Part shown: positions 7,990-15,854 of the stretch, piece after piece
Layout: the number at the start of each line of letters is the position of its first letter
How positions within the stretch are numbered: position 1 is the first letter of the stretch
Assembly (NCBI RefSeq): GCF_900107545.1
Contig: NZ_FNQZ01000009.1
Span: 1 to 64,000 of the forward strand
Reading direction: 5' to 3'
Length of the DNA: 64,000 nucleotides
Source: Pseudobutyrivibrio sp. ACV-2
GTDB taxonomy: Bacteria; Bacillota; Clostridia; Lachnospirales; Lachnospiraceae
The notes under the pieces: model-generated
Told to the model about the DNA's origin: nothing
Database searches by the model: none
The model's input: the letters and a program-made list of their open reading frames with translations, nothing else
Position numbers and translations under genes: made by a program

Positions 7990-8330
7990 TAGTTCCCCCT
8001 GCTTTTAAAAATCTCATTATTCCTTATTAGTTCGTCCATAGAGGCAGGCATATAATTATTGATACAAGCTGCTGCATTGACAGCATGTTCCCTAGCTTTC
8101 ATAAACTCATAGGTCTCATTCTTGTTGCCATGGATGTGACCGTAAATATGCCATGATCCGTGTCTGGACTTGTACCACTCAGCAAGTGGATAATGGCAGA
8201 GTACTATTTGCTTATCTCCATCTGAAACATAATCAAGTTTTTCTATTGAGTCAAAGTACTTCATAGCCTCAGGTGAATTAAGTATTACATTTTTATGCCC
8301 AAAATGGGTATCGCTGATATATAGTTTCAT
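7989..8330 (-). pseudogene. Metallophosphoesterase with its catalytic centre deleted in frame
   Basis: 113 aa. It starts M-K-L-Y-I-S-D-T-H-F-G-H-K-N-V-I, as small cytoplasmic phosphoesterases do, then jumps directly to the C-terminal part (D-G-D-K-Q-I-V-L-C-H-Y-P and H-I-Y-G-H-I-H). The G-D-x-x and G-N-H-D metal-binding segments that normally lie between, about 60-70 residues, are missing. The frame is open, but the product cannot assemble the usual two-metal site. Adjacent genes carry similar core deletions. Confidence 0.7.
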
Positions 8331-8338
8331 AATTCATC

Positions 8339-9132
8339 CTAAAAACTGCATGTTACAACCCTTTCATTAACACTCATCACGAACTCATTAATCGCCTCAT
8401 AGTTAGGTTCATCTGGCAAAGATGTGTTAGCCTTGGCGTAATCTAATCTCTTTTCATATTCATTTACCATTTCAAAAAATTCTGGTGTAGGCTTATCATT
8501 AGAATCAAGATATTTCCCATCTCTAATATCCATCAGCAAATCATGTTCTTTCTCACGATATGTTACAATCTCCTCTTTTTCTAGAAGATCCAAGCACATC
8601 ATATAAAGCCTAATGAGGTGCATACTGTGTTTTCCTATTTTATTATGGGCAATGGCTTTTTCATTACGTCGGCCAACTTTTCCATAAGCCTTAACTGTAT
8701 TCTGGAGTTCTGCCCACAGCCCACAATAATCTCTAAGCGGATAGTGTGAAAGCTTAACGTCCATAAAGATTTCTGTATCAAAGCCTTCTTGAATGGCCCG
8801 ATCTATATACAGATTAATTCCATCGTCCTGCACATTCGAATACCTAGAAGAAAAATCTGTCCTCATATGCTCTAGAGTTTTTAAAATATGCTCTTCTAAA
8901 TCTGACTGTTTTAACTTACTAGCTGACTTCTGTTGCAGGCGATACAATTGCTGATTAGCATAACCGCCAAACGAATGCACAGCTTTCTTCGATAGGAACA
9001 TTTTTCTATTATTCAAAAGTTCCTGCCCGATAGGCGAAACATATAAATAATGTTGCTTCCAAGATGTTCATTCGTTATTAAAAAATCATATTCATCAGAC
9101 TGAGTCTTTATTTTTATTTCATCTAGCGTCAT
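8339..9132 (-). pseudogene. Nucleotidyltransferase (COG3541-like), catalytic core deleted and frameshifted
   Basis: An ATG at 9130-9132 with a good AGAGG site opens a frame that gives the family N-terminus ending N-E-H-L-G-S-N-I-I-Y and then runs into a stop. A second frame from about 9030 gives the family C-terminal part, S-P-I-G-Q-E-L-L, N-R-K-M-F-L-S-K-K-A-V and F-G-G-Y-A-N-Q-Q-L, through to 8339. Between the two halves the polymerase-beta-type segment (G-S-x-x-Y-G, D-x-D) is absent. As I recall the family, some 70-80 residues are missing. The C-terminal 225 codons remain open from a TTG at 9016. Confidence 0.7.
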
Positions 9133-9143
9133 AGTTATTCCTC

Positions 9144-9434
9144 TTATTTAAACTCTCTTTCAAATGCTACATAGTTTCGATCTGGTGGAACTGCAAATAT
9201 AACAGCCTTAACTTTTGTATCAGAAAAGTATTCTCTGAAATAATGCGCTACCATTTCAGGCTTTTGAGCAAACACACCACAACCGAATGCCCCTGCAATC
9301 AGGGTTTCCACATCTTCTTCATCACAAATATCTCGTATGAATCTAATTCTATCTATTGTTTCTAACGAAGCTACTGTTTCCATCCACATAAACTCGTGCC
9401 CACATTTGGGGCATTTTACTTCTCTAACTTTCAT
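9144..9434 (-). pseudogene. TIGR02452/PARG-like protein with internal core deletion
   Basis: 96 aa. The N-terminus has a zinc-knuckle start (C-P-K-C-G-H-E-F near residue 8) and the C-terminus matches the end of the microbial PARG-like (TIGR02452) family: L-I-A-G-A-F-G-C-G-V-F, P-E-M-V-A, F-R-E-Y-F. The family is normally well over 200 residues and carries the ADP-ribose-binding macro-type core between these segments; here they are joined almost directly. First gene of its operon, with a good promoter upstream (9484-9512). Alternatively a real minimal protein, but the neighbours' deletions argue for decay. Confidence 0.6.
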
Positions 9435-9483
9435 ACTTTCCCTTTACCATCGCGCTCCATGTAGATTATTGTAGATTAACTGT

Positions 9484-9512
9484 ATTATACGCTCTACTCG
9501 CCACGCATTCAA
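9484..9512 (-). promoter_or_regulatory. Sigma-70 type promoter for the 9434-to-6126 operon
   Basis: On the minus strand TTGAAT (9507-9512) and TATAAT (9484-9489) are separated by exactly 17 bp. This operon uses a consensus promoter instead of the palindrome element found elsewhere in the island. Confidence 0.7.
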
Positions 9513-9585
9513 TAGATTTTCGTAGGTTCCACTAGTAATCTACACAATTCTACGCCCCGCTACTCTCCGCACATCTTTTCCTGAA

Positions 9586-9616
9586 GCAAAAAGCCGACTG
9601 GAGATTCCAGCCGACC
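9586..9616 (-). terminator. Terminator of the 9651 ATPase gene
   Basis: The minus strand folds GUCGGCUGGA / UCCAGUCGGC (10 pairs, with wobbles) around a three-base loop, followed by TTTTTG, 35 bp after the stop codon. Confidence 0.8.
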
Positions 9617-9650
9617 AGATTTAGTTTATAATTCTATTTTCATTCAGGAC

Positions 9651-10691
9651 TTATATTTCTCCCCAAGCATTAACGATTTCTCCAAATCTAGGGAGAGTCA
9701 GTTTTGCCTGACCATAATCTGATACATCAATCAGTCCTTTTTCTTTAAGACGCTTACGATATGTGGAAAAGCTGCTAGATGTATTACCTGTTGCTGCCTG
9801 GATATCCTTTGTTTTCATAACACCGCCGTTTTTTGATATAGCTTGGATAACCTTCTTGTCTCCTTCAGATAATTCGGACCATATTTTTTCATAAGCAAAA
9901 TCTTCCATCATGCTATCAAACTCAGGAATAAGACTTTCCAATGGTTGGTTGTTCTCCCATTTTAAATATCCTAGAGTTTGAAAAGCATATGGATACCCTT
10001 TTGTAAATCGAGCCATCTCTTCTGCCTCATCGGAAGTAATATCAAAAACCTCTTTATAATTGTTAGCCATTCCCACTATTCCAAGCGGCTTAAGATCGAT
10101 TCTTGGCGTTCTATATAAAAATGTTAATGTATTCTCATTTTGCAGATTTCTAATATTCTCAAAAAGCCCAGCCATAAGCAAAAATACTGGATAATCTTCT
10201 CTTATGAAAGTCTGAAAAGATGATGCGAAAGCTATTATATTATAATTTTTTACAACCTCGTCTATGGTTATCAGAACTTTTTTTCCAAGCTTTTTAACAA
10301 CCTTAAGCATCTTTATAAGCTGAACCTCTACTGTAGCAGTTGGTCTATCTGAACCAATACTAGCACTGATCCCGAAGGCAGAAACATTTATATCCGCCTT
10401 CATAAAGGCAGCCGACAATATCTTGTTTTCACATAAGTGTGCAGCCAGCGCCTCTAGCAAATCCATATTGGGATTTAGTGGCACTGTAATCCAAGTATCA
10501 TCCTTTGCAAGTTTATGCTCAATATAAGTCATGGTTACTGTTTTACCATATCCCCTGACTCCTGTAATCATATAGGCTTGTGTAGATGGATGCTCACTGT
10601 TAAAGGTATCTATTACCTTTTTGACTTGAGATGTTCTAGCAATTAATCTGGCTGGTTCTTTACCAAAACTGATATTAAATGGATTTGACAT
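9651..10691 (-). CDS. AAA-type ATPase with C-terminal winged helix (archaeal-ATPase/Orc-like fold)
   Basis: 346 aa. Walker A G-V-R-G-Y-G-K-T near residue 44 and Walker B V-L-I-T-I-D-E-V near 139 sit in an AAA_16/ExeA/Cdc6-like ATPase; residues 270-340 form a winged helix (M-K-T-K-D-I-Q-A-A-T, S-S-S-F-S-T-Y-R-K-R-L-K-E-K-G-L). Such proteins serve as NTP-dependent switches or nucleic-acid-binding regulators. Start supported by AAGAGGAAACATT. Stand-alone gene with its own terminator and an unusual A/T repeat upstream that may be its operator. Confidence 0.75.
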   Translation of the reverse strand: MSNPFNISFGKEPARLIARTSQVKKVIDTFNSEHPSTQAYMITGVRGYGKTVTMTYIEHKLAKDDTWITVPLNPNMDLLEALAAHLCENKILSAAFMKADINVSAFGISASIGSDRPTATVEVQLIKMLKVVKKLGKKVLITIDEVVKNYNIIAFASSFQTFIREDYPVFLLMAGLFENIRNLQNENTLTFLYRTPRIDLKPLGIVGMANNYKEVFDITSDEAEEMARFTKGYPYAFQTLGYLKWENNQPLESLIPEFDSMMEDFAYEKIWSELSEGDKKVIQAISKNGGVMKTKDIQAATGNTSSSFSTYRKRLKEKGLIDVSDYGQAKLTLPRFGEIVNAWGEI

Positions 10692-10703
10692 AATGTTTCC
10701 TCT

Positions 10704-10792
10704 TACAAAGTTTAATAAGTTTTAATAACTTTTAAAAAGTTTAATAAGTCTTAATAACTTATAATAAGTTTAATAACTTTTAATAACTTTGT
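10704..10792 (-). repeat. Direct repeats of AAGTTTAATAAGT / TTAATAACTT type upstream of the ATPase gene
   Basis: About 90 bp immediately upstream of the ATPase start is built almost entirely of alternating units of about 10-12 bp, roughly TTAATAACTT and AAGTTTAATAAG, seven to eight in number. The units are partly complementary to one another, so the block could be an operator or iteron array for the ATPase or its winged helix. No -35/-10 pair stands out inside it. Confidence 0.6.
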
Positions 10793-10822
10793 CAAACTCA
10801 ATGTTACTGTGAATAGTATCCT

Positions 10823-11275
10823 CTAATACATCTTCGTAAACCTAACCCCATCACCATCAACAGTTCCCACAAAAAAGATACTAAAATGCACTCCCCAATT
10901 GCTGACTACTCGGAGGTTTGCTACGAAGTTTCCTTCGCTACTCAGATTGATATATATCTCTTCAACATCTAACTCCATATGCTGAGCATCTATGTGACCT
11001 ATAGTATTTCCGTCAAAAGTAGTAGTCGGTTCTGGTGGAAACAATTCTCCCCAAACTTTTTCATCAGCAAACTGTGGCAAGTATTCCTCTCGTAAACCGG
11101 CGTATGATTCTGAACTGTCGAAGGAAATTCCCATCAATGTCTCTTCTATAAGCTGATGCCGTTCTTTTGCCACATTAGCTTCATGCAAAAAACATAGTCC
11201 AGTTACAAGTGACAATATAATTATCCATATAAAAACACTATCAATTACTTTCAGTATCTTTGTCGTTCTCTCCAT
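10823..11275 (-). CDS. Hypothetical protein with one N-terminal membrane segment
   Basis: 150 aa from the ATG at 11273-11275, which has GGAG seven bases upstream. One transmembrane helix (residues about 12-32, V-F-I-W-I-I-I-L-S-L-V) is followed by an outside-facing domain ending with a beta-rich segment. It overlaps the end of the preceding gene by 35 bp. No family recognised; probably works with the gene before it. Confidence 0.65.
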   Translation of the reverse strand: MERTTKILKVIDSVFIWIIILSLVTGLCFLHEANVAKERHQLIEETLMGISFDSSESYAGLREEYLPQFADEKVWGELFPPEPTTTFDGNTIGHIDAQHMELDVEEIYINLSSEGNFVANLRVVSNWGVHFSIFFVGTVDGDGVRFTKMY

Positions 11276-11552
11276 CAACCATCTCCAACACTTTCTTTAC
11301 GAATTCATCCATTTCCTGCTGCTCTTTTTCTCGCGCAATACGCTGTTCTTCCCGCTCCTCCATTCTTTGGACATAGCGCTTCTTATCTAGCTCATCTAAA
11401 AGTAGTTGAGAATCATACTGTACGTTATATTCATCAATCTGTTTTACACAAAACTTAACTGATAAAGGCATTGCTATGCAGAGTAAATATGTAATCAAAA
11501 TCAGTCTAACTGAGCCTTTTTCAGGTTCAACTCTTTTTTCAAATATCTTCAT
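11241..11552 (-). CDS. Hypothetical membrane-anchored coiled-coil protein
   Basis: 103 aa. One membrane segment (residues 16-33, L-I-L-I-T-Y-L-L-C-I-A-M) and then a long charged helix rich in Glu, Arg, Lys and Gln (residues 50-95), typical of a coiled coil. Divergent from the XRE regulator gene, with only 54 bp between the starts, so the regulator may control it. Function unknown. Confidence 0.6.
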   Translation of the reverse strand: MKIFEKRVEPEKGSVRLILITYLLCIAMPLSVKFCVKQIDEYNVQYDSQLLLDELDKKRYVQRMEEREEQRIAREKEQQEMDEFVKKVLEMVDGENDKDTESN

Positions 11553-11570
11553 AATTTAAAACTCCTATAG

Positions 11571-11576
11571 TATAAT
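11571..11576 (+). promoter_or_regulatory. Probable -10 box of the XRE regulator gene
   Basis: TATAAT with TTCATA 17 bp upstream (11548-11553), 30 bp ahead of the GTG start. The -35 overlaps the start of the divergent gene at 11552. Confidence 0.5.
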
Positions 11577-11605
11577 CAAACTAGCTAAAAGCAAGGAGGA
11601 CTCTC

Positions 11606-11950
11606 GTGAGCATTGGGCAAAAAATAAAATACCATCGCAAACTCAAAGGCTTGAAGCAAAAGGATTTGGCTGCAATTCTTGGTATCAGTGACAAGACTAT
11701 TTCTTCGTGGGAAATAGATCGCACAGAACCAAGCATGGATATGATTAACAAGATGTGTGAGTTATTCAAAATCGACGCTTCTGTTTTAATCGCTCCTCCA
11801 ACCACCACCCCAAGCCTCAGCCAGGATGAACTAGATATAATAAATAAATACAGAAGTTTGAACGAATACGGCAAAAATGATTTGTTCCGCAGAGCCGACG
11901 AGCTAATCAAACTTGATTATACTAATGATGATTACGAACCTGAGCCATGA
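11606..11950 (+). CDS. XRE-family transcriptional regulator
   Basis: 114 aa. A classic Cro/CI helix-turn-helix fills residues 4-60 (K-I-K-Y-H-R-K-L-K-G-L-K-Q-K-D-L-A, I-S-D-K-T-I-S-S-W-E), followed by a short helical tail. The start is GTG at 11606, seven bases after a perfect AAGGAGG; there is no ATG alternative. It is one of only three intact genes in the island read rightwards, and the only obvious stand-alone DNA-binding regulator there, so it is a candidate for binding the repeated palindromes. That link is untested. Confidence 0.9.
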   Translation: MSIGQKIKYHRKLKGLKQKDLAAILGISDKTISSWEIDRTEPSMDMINKMCELFKIDASVLIAPPTTTPSLSQDELDIINKYRSLNEYGKNDLFRRADELIKLDYTNDDYEPEP

Positions 11951-11970
11951 AGTTCAGGTTCGTTTTTCTT
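11934..11970 (+). terminator. Terminator of the XRE gene
   Basis: ACGAACCTGA pairs with TCAGGTTCGT and is followed by TTTTTC. It overlaps the stop codon. The convergent ClpP-like gene ends at 11972, right after it. Confidence 0.8.
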
Positions 11971-11971
11971 A

Positions 11972-12589
11972 TTACACCATAGTTCTTTTCATCAAATCCC
12001 TGAGGCAATCTGAATCTATCACCTTTGAAGCAAGTCCAAATTCAATGGCTTCCTCAGCATTAAAGTAACTATCGGACATGGTCACCTTTGAGACCTGCTT
12101 CACAGTCTTACCAGTTCGTTCTGCGATGATAGATACCAGCCTTTCATTAACCTGTTCAAGCTGTCTCAATTCCTGCTCAATTTCAAAAGGCTTCATTCCG
12201 CCCATCTCGCGATGCCCCCAGCTACAGTCATGAATCATTACCTTACTGCTAGGAAGCATTAGACGCTTATCCTTATCGCAAGCCAGGAGAATAATACTTC
12301 CCATACTTGCAGCTATCCCTGTCACCACTGCAGTGACTGGGCTTTTCATTAATCTAATTGTGTCGTAAACAGCAAGTCCTGAGCCAACATCCCCACCTGG
12401 AGAATTGATGAACAATGTAATTGGCTGTGTGTTGTCCTCTGCTTCCAAATAAAGGAGCTGCTTGATCAAATTATTGCAAGAGGCATCATTCACTTCCCCC
12501 ACAAGAAAGATTTTCCTGTTCTTTAAGAACATATCATCAATTGGTACTGGCTGTGGACCTCTAACTGAATCTAAAATAATATTTGGCAT
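11972..12589 (-). CDS. clpP: ClpP-family serine protease
   Basis: 205 aa from the ATG at 12587-12589 (AAGGGGATACAAA upstream). An earlier in-frame start at 12628 overlaps the -10 box and would be untranscribed. Catalytic Ser lies in G-I-A-A-S-M-G-S and His in V-M-I-H-D, in the usual ClpP order, and the N-terminal substrate region (L-F-I-N-S-P-G-G) is intact. As an island copy with its own control element it is probably an accessory ClpP paralogue; no Clp ATPase is adjacent. A possible MecA-like adaptor is encoded 2.7 kb upstream. Confidence 0.85.
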   Translation of the reverse strand: MPNIILDSVRGPQPVPIDDMFLKNRKIFLVGEVNDASCNNLIKQLLYLEAEDNTQPITLFINSPGGDVGSGLAVYDTIRLMKSPVTAVVTGIAASMGSIILLACDKDKRLMLPSSKVMIHDCSWGHREMGGMKPFEIEQELRQLEQVNERLVSIIAERTGKTVKQVSKVTMSDSYFNAEEAIEFGLASKVIDSDCLRDLMKRTMV

Positions 12590-12626
12590 TTTGTATCCCC
12601 TTTCCTTACTTTGTTTTGATGTATTC

Positions 12627-12672
12627 ATTGTATCAGGGCATAAAAATGGACTTCGTAATATTTACGAAGTCC
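12627..12672 (-). promoter_or_regulatory. Island control element, copy 4
   Basis: The palindrome at 12648-12672 starts 8 bp after the stop of the 12680 gene. The extended -10 TGATACAAT (12627-12635) follows at 28 bp from the centre and serves the ClpP-like gene, with a short leader of about 30 nt. Confidence 0.65.
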
Positions 12673-12679
12673 CAAGTAA

Positions 12680-13360
12680 CTAATTCCTTTCCATTGCTTG
12701 CTGCACTATAGTCGCACCCCTGTTTTCAATGAATTTTACATCTTTCTCTGATGTGATTAAGATTCCTTTTTCCTCAAAGAACTTAATTGCCTTATCAATT
12801 TCATCTTTATTATTCTTATAATTATACTCACCACCACAAGCATTTTTAAAGGCATGTTGAATATCATGAAGGTCGTTTCCTAGTACGTAGGTGTATTTCA
12901 GTGAGTATCCAGTTTCCGGCTTGCCGCTAAAATAAATATAGAAATAGCCATCGGTTCCATCTCCGGCAAATAGATCATATTTCAATTCGCTAGGTTTTTC
13001 TTCATATCTCTTTTTATTTCTTCCCCAATTTTTGATAACATATTCTACTGAATCATACCCCAATTCAATGATTCCCTGGTCCATAAAAACATCAAATGCT
13101 GTTTTAATCTCTGGCAGACTCGAAGACCTTCCTCTTCTATAGTCTGATAAATCCAAGCCTGAATGATCAAATCTTTCCATAAAGTATCTCATGCCATAAT
13201 AAGCATGTTGTACTATTCCACTTATTCCAGAATATTTATAATGCTTAACTATTATTCCTCTTGTTGTTTCTCGTACAGTTTCACCGTCTTCCTTCCAAAA
13301 TTCCCATTTGAAGTCCCACTCATAATCATATAAAAAAACTACTGTTCCCCAGTCACTCAT
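12680..13360 (-). CDS. Hypothetical 226-residue protein
   Basis: Start supported by CGGAGGTGAAAGA. The protein is soluble, rich in aromatic residues (Y-D-Y-E-W-D-F-K-W-E-F-W-K at residues 11-23), with a central strand-rich part (D-G-Y-F-Y-I-Y-F-S-G) and a helical C-terminus. No family recognised. Second gene of the operon controlled by the leader at 13632-13844. Confidence 0.65.
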   Translation of the reverse strand: MSDWGTVVFLYDYEWDFKWEFWKEDGETVRETTRGIIVKHYKYSGISGIVQHAYYGMRYFMERFDHSGLDLSDYRRGRSSSLPEIKTAFDVFMDQGIIELGYDSVEYVIKNWGRNKKRYEEKPSELKYDLFAGDGTDGYFYIYFSGKPETGYSLKYTYVLGNDLHDIQHAFKNACGGEYNYKNNKDEIDKAIKFFEEKGILITSEKDVKFIENRGATIVQQAMERN

Positions 13361-13376
13361 TCTTTCACCTCCGTTT

Positions 13377-13631
13377 CTAATCGTGATTTTCTTCTTCAGT
13401 CCATTGCTTTAGGCTTTCAACTAAGTAATCATAATCATATGCCCTAGCAAGCTTTGCATATGTTTCATCCATATGATTCATATGCCATGAATTATAGTAG
13501 TCACATATTCCCATTAGTAATTCATTGATTCCCCAACCACCAGTCTCGGCAAGTATTTCCTTTAGAATTGCAATTTTATCTTCTAAAGTTTTATCGTTCT
13601 TTTTTACACCATTGTTAACTAAAATATTCAT
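13377..13631 (-). CDS. Hypothetical 84-residue protein behind the conserved leader
   Basis: I start it at the ATG 13629-13631, which follows AAAGGAAG; an upstream ATG lies inside the conserved leader. The product is helical and acidic with W-G-I-N-E-L-L-M-G-I-C-D near residue 33. Its first 17 residues recur as a truncated copy at 5936-5992, so this family was once present twice. Function unknown. Confidence 0.6.
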   Translation of the reverse strand: MNILVNNGVKKNDKTLEDKIAILKEILAETGGWGINELLMGICDYYNSWHMNHMDETYAKLARAYDYDYLVESLKQWTEEENHD

Positions 13632-13844
13632 AAACAGTCTTCCTTTCATCATTAAACCATGTATTAACATCAATTACCAATTTCCTTTAGGCTGGAACAT
13701 CCCTGTAAGTATTTCAAGGACCTTGATTTTCCATGTAAATCAGGAAACCTTATAAGTTGAAGCCGCTTACAGTCACTGTCGGTGAACTATCCCCCACCCA
13801 CCGACCGGGGAGCAAATATGAAGTTGTAACTCAAGCATGTTCAC
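13632..13844 (-). ncRNA. Conserved structured 5' leader, copy 1
   Basis: About 200 nt between the -10 box and the 84-residue gene. It is nearly identical to 15855-16047, which precedes an unrelated gene. On the minus strand, hairpin 1 is GTCGGTG / CACCGAC around a G-rich loop. Then a long hairpin is closed by CTGTAAG / CTTACAG, with inner helices TTCAA / TTGAA and AAGG / CCTT. In the inner helix the two copies differ in ways that largely keep pairing. Candidate riboswitch-like or protein-binding leader. I do not recognise a known class. Confidence 0.5.
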
Positions 13845-13890
13845 ATTATATCAGGGTACAAAAAAGGACCTCGTAAAATTTACGAAGTCC
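13845..13890 (-). promoter_or_regulatory. Island control element, copy 5
   Basis: The palindrome at 13866-13890 lies 15 bp after the stop of the phosphoesterase gene and is followed on the minus strand by T6 and TGATATAAT (13845-13853). It drives the leader-84-residue-226-residue operon. Confidence 0.7.
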
Positions 13891-13905
13891 AAACCATTTT
13901 CTCAT

Positions 13906-14592
13906 TCATCTTTTAATCAGCAATCTTCGACCATCTCGCGACAAACTATAATATTCCTTTGTGTCTGTATCAAACATAAGCACAGGTATCACACCGCTAT
14001 ACTGCACTGATCCGTCAATATAAAAATGTGACTCGCCATCATAATAGATATCGTGAAAATCCGGATTACCTGAAATTTTATGTGTACCCGTATGACCTGC
14101 AATAACATCTGTCACAAATTTACCTGTGTTTGGCGGATACATATTTGTGAACCAATCATCGGGAGTCCCTAGTAAATAATCATCAACTGTTCGCCCCTCA
14201 TCTATCATTTCTTCGCCATCTCCCTCATTTAATCCGGCATGAACAAATATCTGATCTTTTGTTCTGTAAAAAAGTCGCAGTTGCTTCATCCATTTCTTAT
14301 ACTTTCTCAAATCTGCATTGGGAATTTTTCTCACTACAGTATCATGCAAAAATAATGATTCACCTTCTAGTACCAGTTCTTCATGATTACCTCTTAGCAC
14401 CACGACTCTATCCTTACCATATTTTTCTTCAAGAGCCATAACCTTATCAATCACAGCGACACTATCCCTGCCATGAACATAGTCACCTAACAGAATCAGC
14501 TTGTTGTCTGGATTGTTTAAATCAATTAATGTTAAAGCCTCATCAAGGGCTTTAACATTTCCATGGATATCACTAATCGCATAATACTTCAT
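13906..14592 (-). CDS. PPP-family metallophosphoesterase (ApaH/PrpE-like), intact
   Basis: 228 aa from the ATG at 14590-14592. All PPP-type motifs are visible: S-D-I-H-G-N near residue 7, L-L-G-D-Y-V-H-G-R-D-S near 37, L-R-G-N-H-E-E near 70, and A-G-H-T-G-T-H near 165. Members dephosphorylate proteins or cleave diadenosine polyphosphates; the substrate is not evident. Last gene of the three-gene operon starting at the leader 15855-16047; an island control element follows its stop. Confidence 0.85.
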   Translation of the reverse strand: MKYYAISDIHGNVKALDEALTLIDLNNPDNKLILLGDYVHGRDSVAVIDKVMALEEKYGKDRVVVLRGNHEELVLEGESLFLHDTVVRKIPNADLRKYKKWMKQLRLFYRTKDQIFVHAGLNEGDGEEMIDEGRTVDDYLLGTPDDWFTNMYPPNTGKFVTDVIAGHTGTHKISGNPDFHDIYYDGESHFYIDGSVQYSGVIPVLMFDTDTKEYYSLSRDGRRLLIKR

Positions 14593-14657
14593 AAACAATA
14601 GAATTCTTTTCTACATATCAGCCAGCATAAAAAATCTTCCATCCTGTACCCCTAAAC

Positions 14658-15248
14658 CTAACAAAAAATCTTCTTAACATCTCTATATAACTTAAGCCCC
14701 TGCTCCTGACCATACTTGGAAACTATGCTTCGATATATCTGCTGCTTACCATTTTTCTCATTTAAATGTTTGCCTATCAGCTTTTCAACATACTTTATTT
14801 CTACATCTGTATAGCCTATCTCATTTAACACCTTGCTTTGTTCTAGCTTATAAGGAGATGAAATAATACTGACCCTAGTTGAAATACTTCCAGAGTTGCA
14901 GTCGCTCATACTGTCAATCCGCTCTATATCTGCGCCCAGTCTGGTTTTCCAAAATTTAATGATTGAATCATAATCATGATCCTTGCTTACCACAACTATC
15001 CTTCTTTCTGCCTCTGATAGTAGATTTCCAACAAATGAGCTTAAGTGCATGTCAAGTGACTGCTTTCCTGATGGCACTTCAATAAATTGGAGTTTTGCCC
15101 TATCAACTTTTGAAAGGACAGACATGTCTATCTTACTTGCATTTTTTGTAAAAAAGATAATCACAGTGTCCTGGTCTGTCAAAAGCTTCTTGCTTTCTAG
15201 TCCAGCACTATTAACATTTTCAAAATCAATCAGATAGTATGATTCCAT
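14658..15248 (-). CDS. PIN/NYN-like domain protein
   Basis: 196 aa. The N-terminal half has the PIN-like pattern: Y-L-I-D-F-E-N-V at residues 5-12, L-D-M-H-L near 66 and V-V-V-S-K-D-H-D-Y-D near 85, giving clustered acidic residues suited to metal-dependent RNA cleavage. The C-terminal part (Y-V-E-K-L-I-G-K-H-L, Q-Q-I-Y-R-S-I-V-S-K-Y-G) looks like a small RNA-binding or regulatory helix bundle. Its C-terminal part is duplicated, in decayed form, at 26679-26907. Middle gene of its operon; RNase role is inferred from fold only. Confidence 0.65.
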   Translation of the reverse strand: MESYYLIDFENVNSAGLESKKLLTDQDTVIIFFTKNASKIDMSVLSKVDRAKLQFIEVPSGKQSLDMHLSSFVGNLLSEAERRIVVVSKDHDYDSIIKFWKTRLGADIERIDSMSDCNSGSISTRVSIISSPYKLEQSKVLNEIGYTDVEIKYVEKLIGKHLNEKNGKQQIYRSIVSKYGQEQGLKLYRDVKKIFC

Positions 15249-15267
15249 TAATTCTCACATATCCTTT

Positions 15268-15834
15268 CTACATCGCAGCCAGCATAAACAAATCCTTGCA
15301 AATCATTTCCCCATGCTCTGCCCAATACTCCACAGGGAAGTTAAGTGCGTCGCGCAAATGAATGTCATTGTAATCACAGATGTGAACTAATGAGGCTTCC
15401 AACGGTCTATAAGCTACGGTATCAGAAGGAAGTTCGAAACGTATTGCATATTTTTTATGGGCTGGATCCTTATACACCGCAAGATCTTGTTCATCCAAGA
15501 TGTGTGAAACTGGCTTCATTTGCTTTGCAGTAGTTATCACAGCATCAAGTGTATCACAAACAATATAGATATCGTTCGATGCTGTGCGCCACTTTACGGA
15601 GATTACCACGTTATTATCAGGCGACTGGGTTGTGTTTGTGATTGATGCTTCCGAATCAGCTGGAATATATTTCTGTTCCTTCAATTCATTCATTGTGAAA
15701 TCAACTAAACCTTGAAGTGTTTTATCAATTGTTTCCTGGTCTACAACCTCTTCTTCAAGAAGTTTTACTTCAACCTGGTAAGTTCTCATTCCTGTCTGTC
15801 TGATTGCCATTTCTCTAGGTGTTATATTTTCCAT
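15268..15834 (-). CDS. Hypothetical protein, possibly MecA-like adaptor
   Basis: 188 aa from the ATG 15832-15834 (GAGGT site); a longer frame would begin inside the conserved leader. The layout resembles the C-terminal domain of MecA-type adaptors: a strand pair (N-V-V-I-S-V-K-W) then an A-V-I-T-T-A-K-Q helix, Y-A-I-R-F-E-L and an A-S-L-V-H-I-C-D-Y end. MecA proteins deliver substrates to Clp proteases, and a ClpP-like gene lies nearby, but similarity is faint and the family call is tentative. First gene after the leader. Confidence 0.4.
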   Translation of the reverse strand: MENITPREMAIRQTGMRTYQVEVKLLEEEVVDQETIDKTLQGLVDFTMNELKEQKYIPADSEASITNTTQSPDNNVVISVKWRTASNDIYIVCDTLDAVITTAKQMKPVSHILDEQDLAVYKDPAHKKYAIRFELPSDTVAYRPLEASLVHICDYNDIHLRDALNFPVEYWAEHGEMICKDLFMLAAM

Positions 15835-15854
15835 TGCAGATACCTCGCTTTCAA

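Noticed and set aside
10704-10792. CRISPR array
   Set aside because: The repeats are only about 10-12 bp, contiguous, and without spacers; no cas genes are present anywhere in the window.
12590-12628. Longer ClpP start with a 13-residue N-terminal extension
   Set aside because: The upstream ATG overlaps the -10 box of the control element, so it would not be in the mRNA; the ATG at 12589 has a good ribosome binding site.
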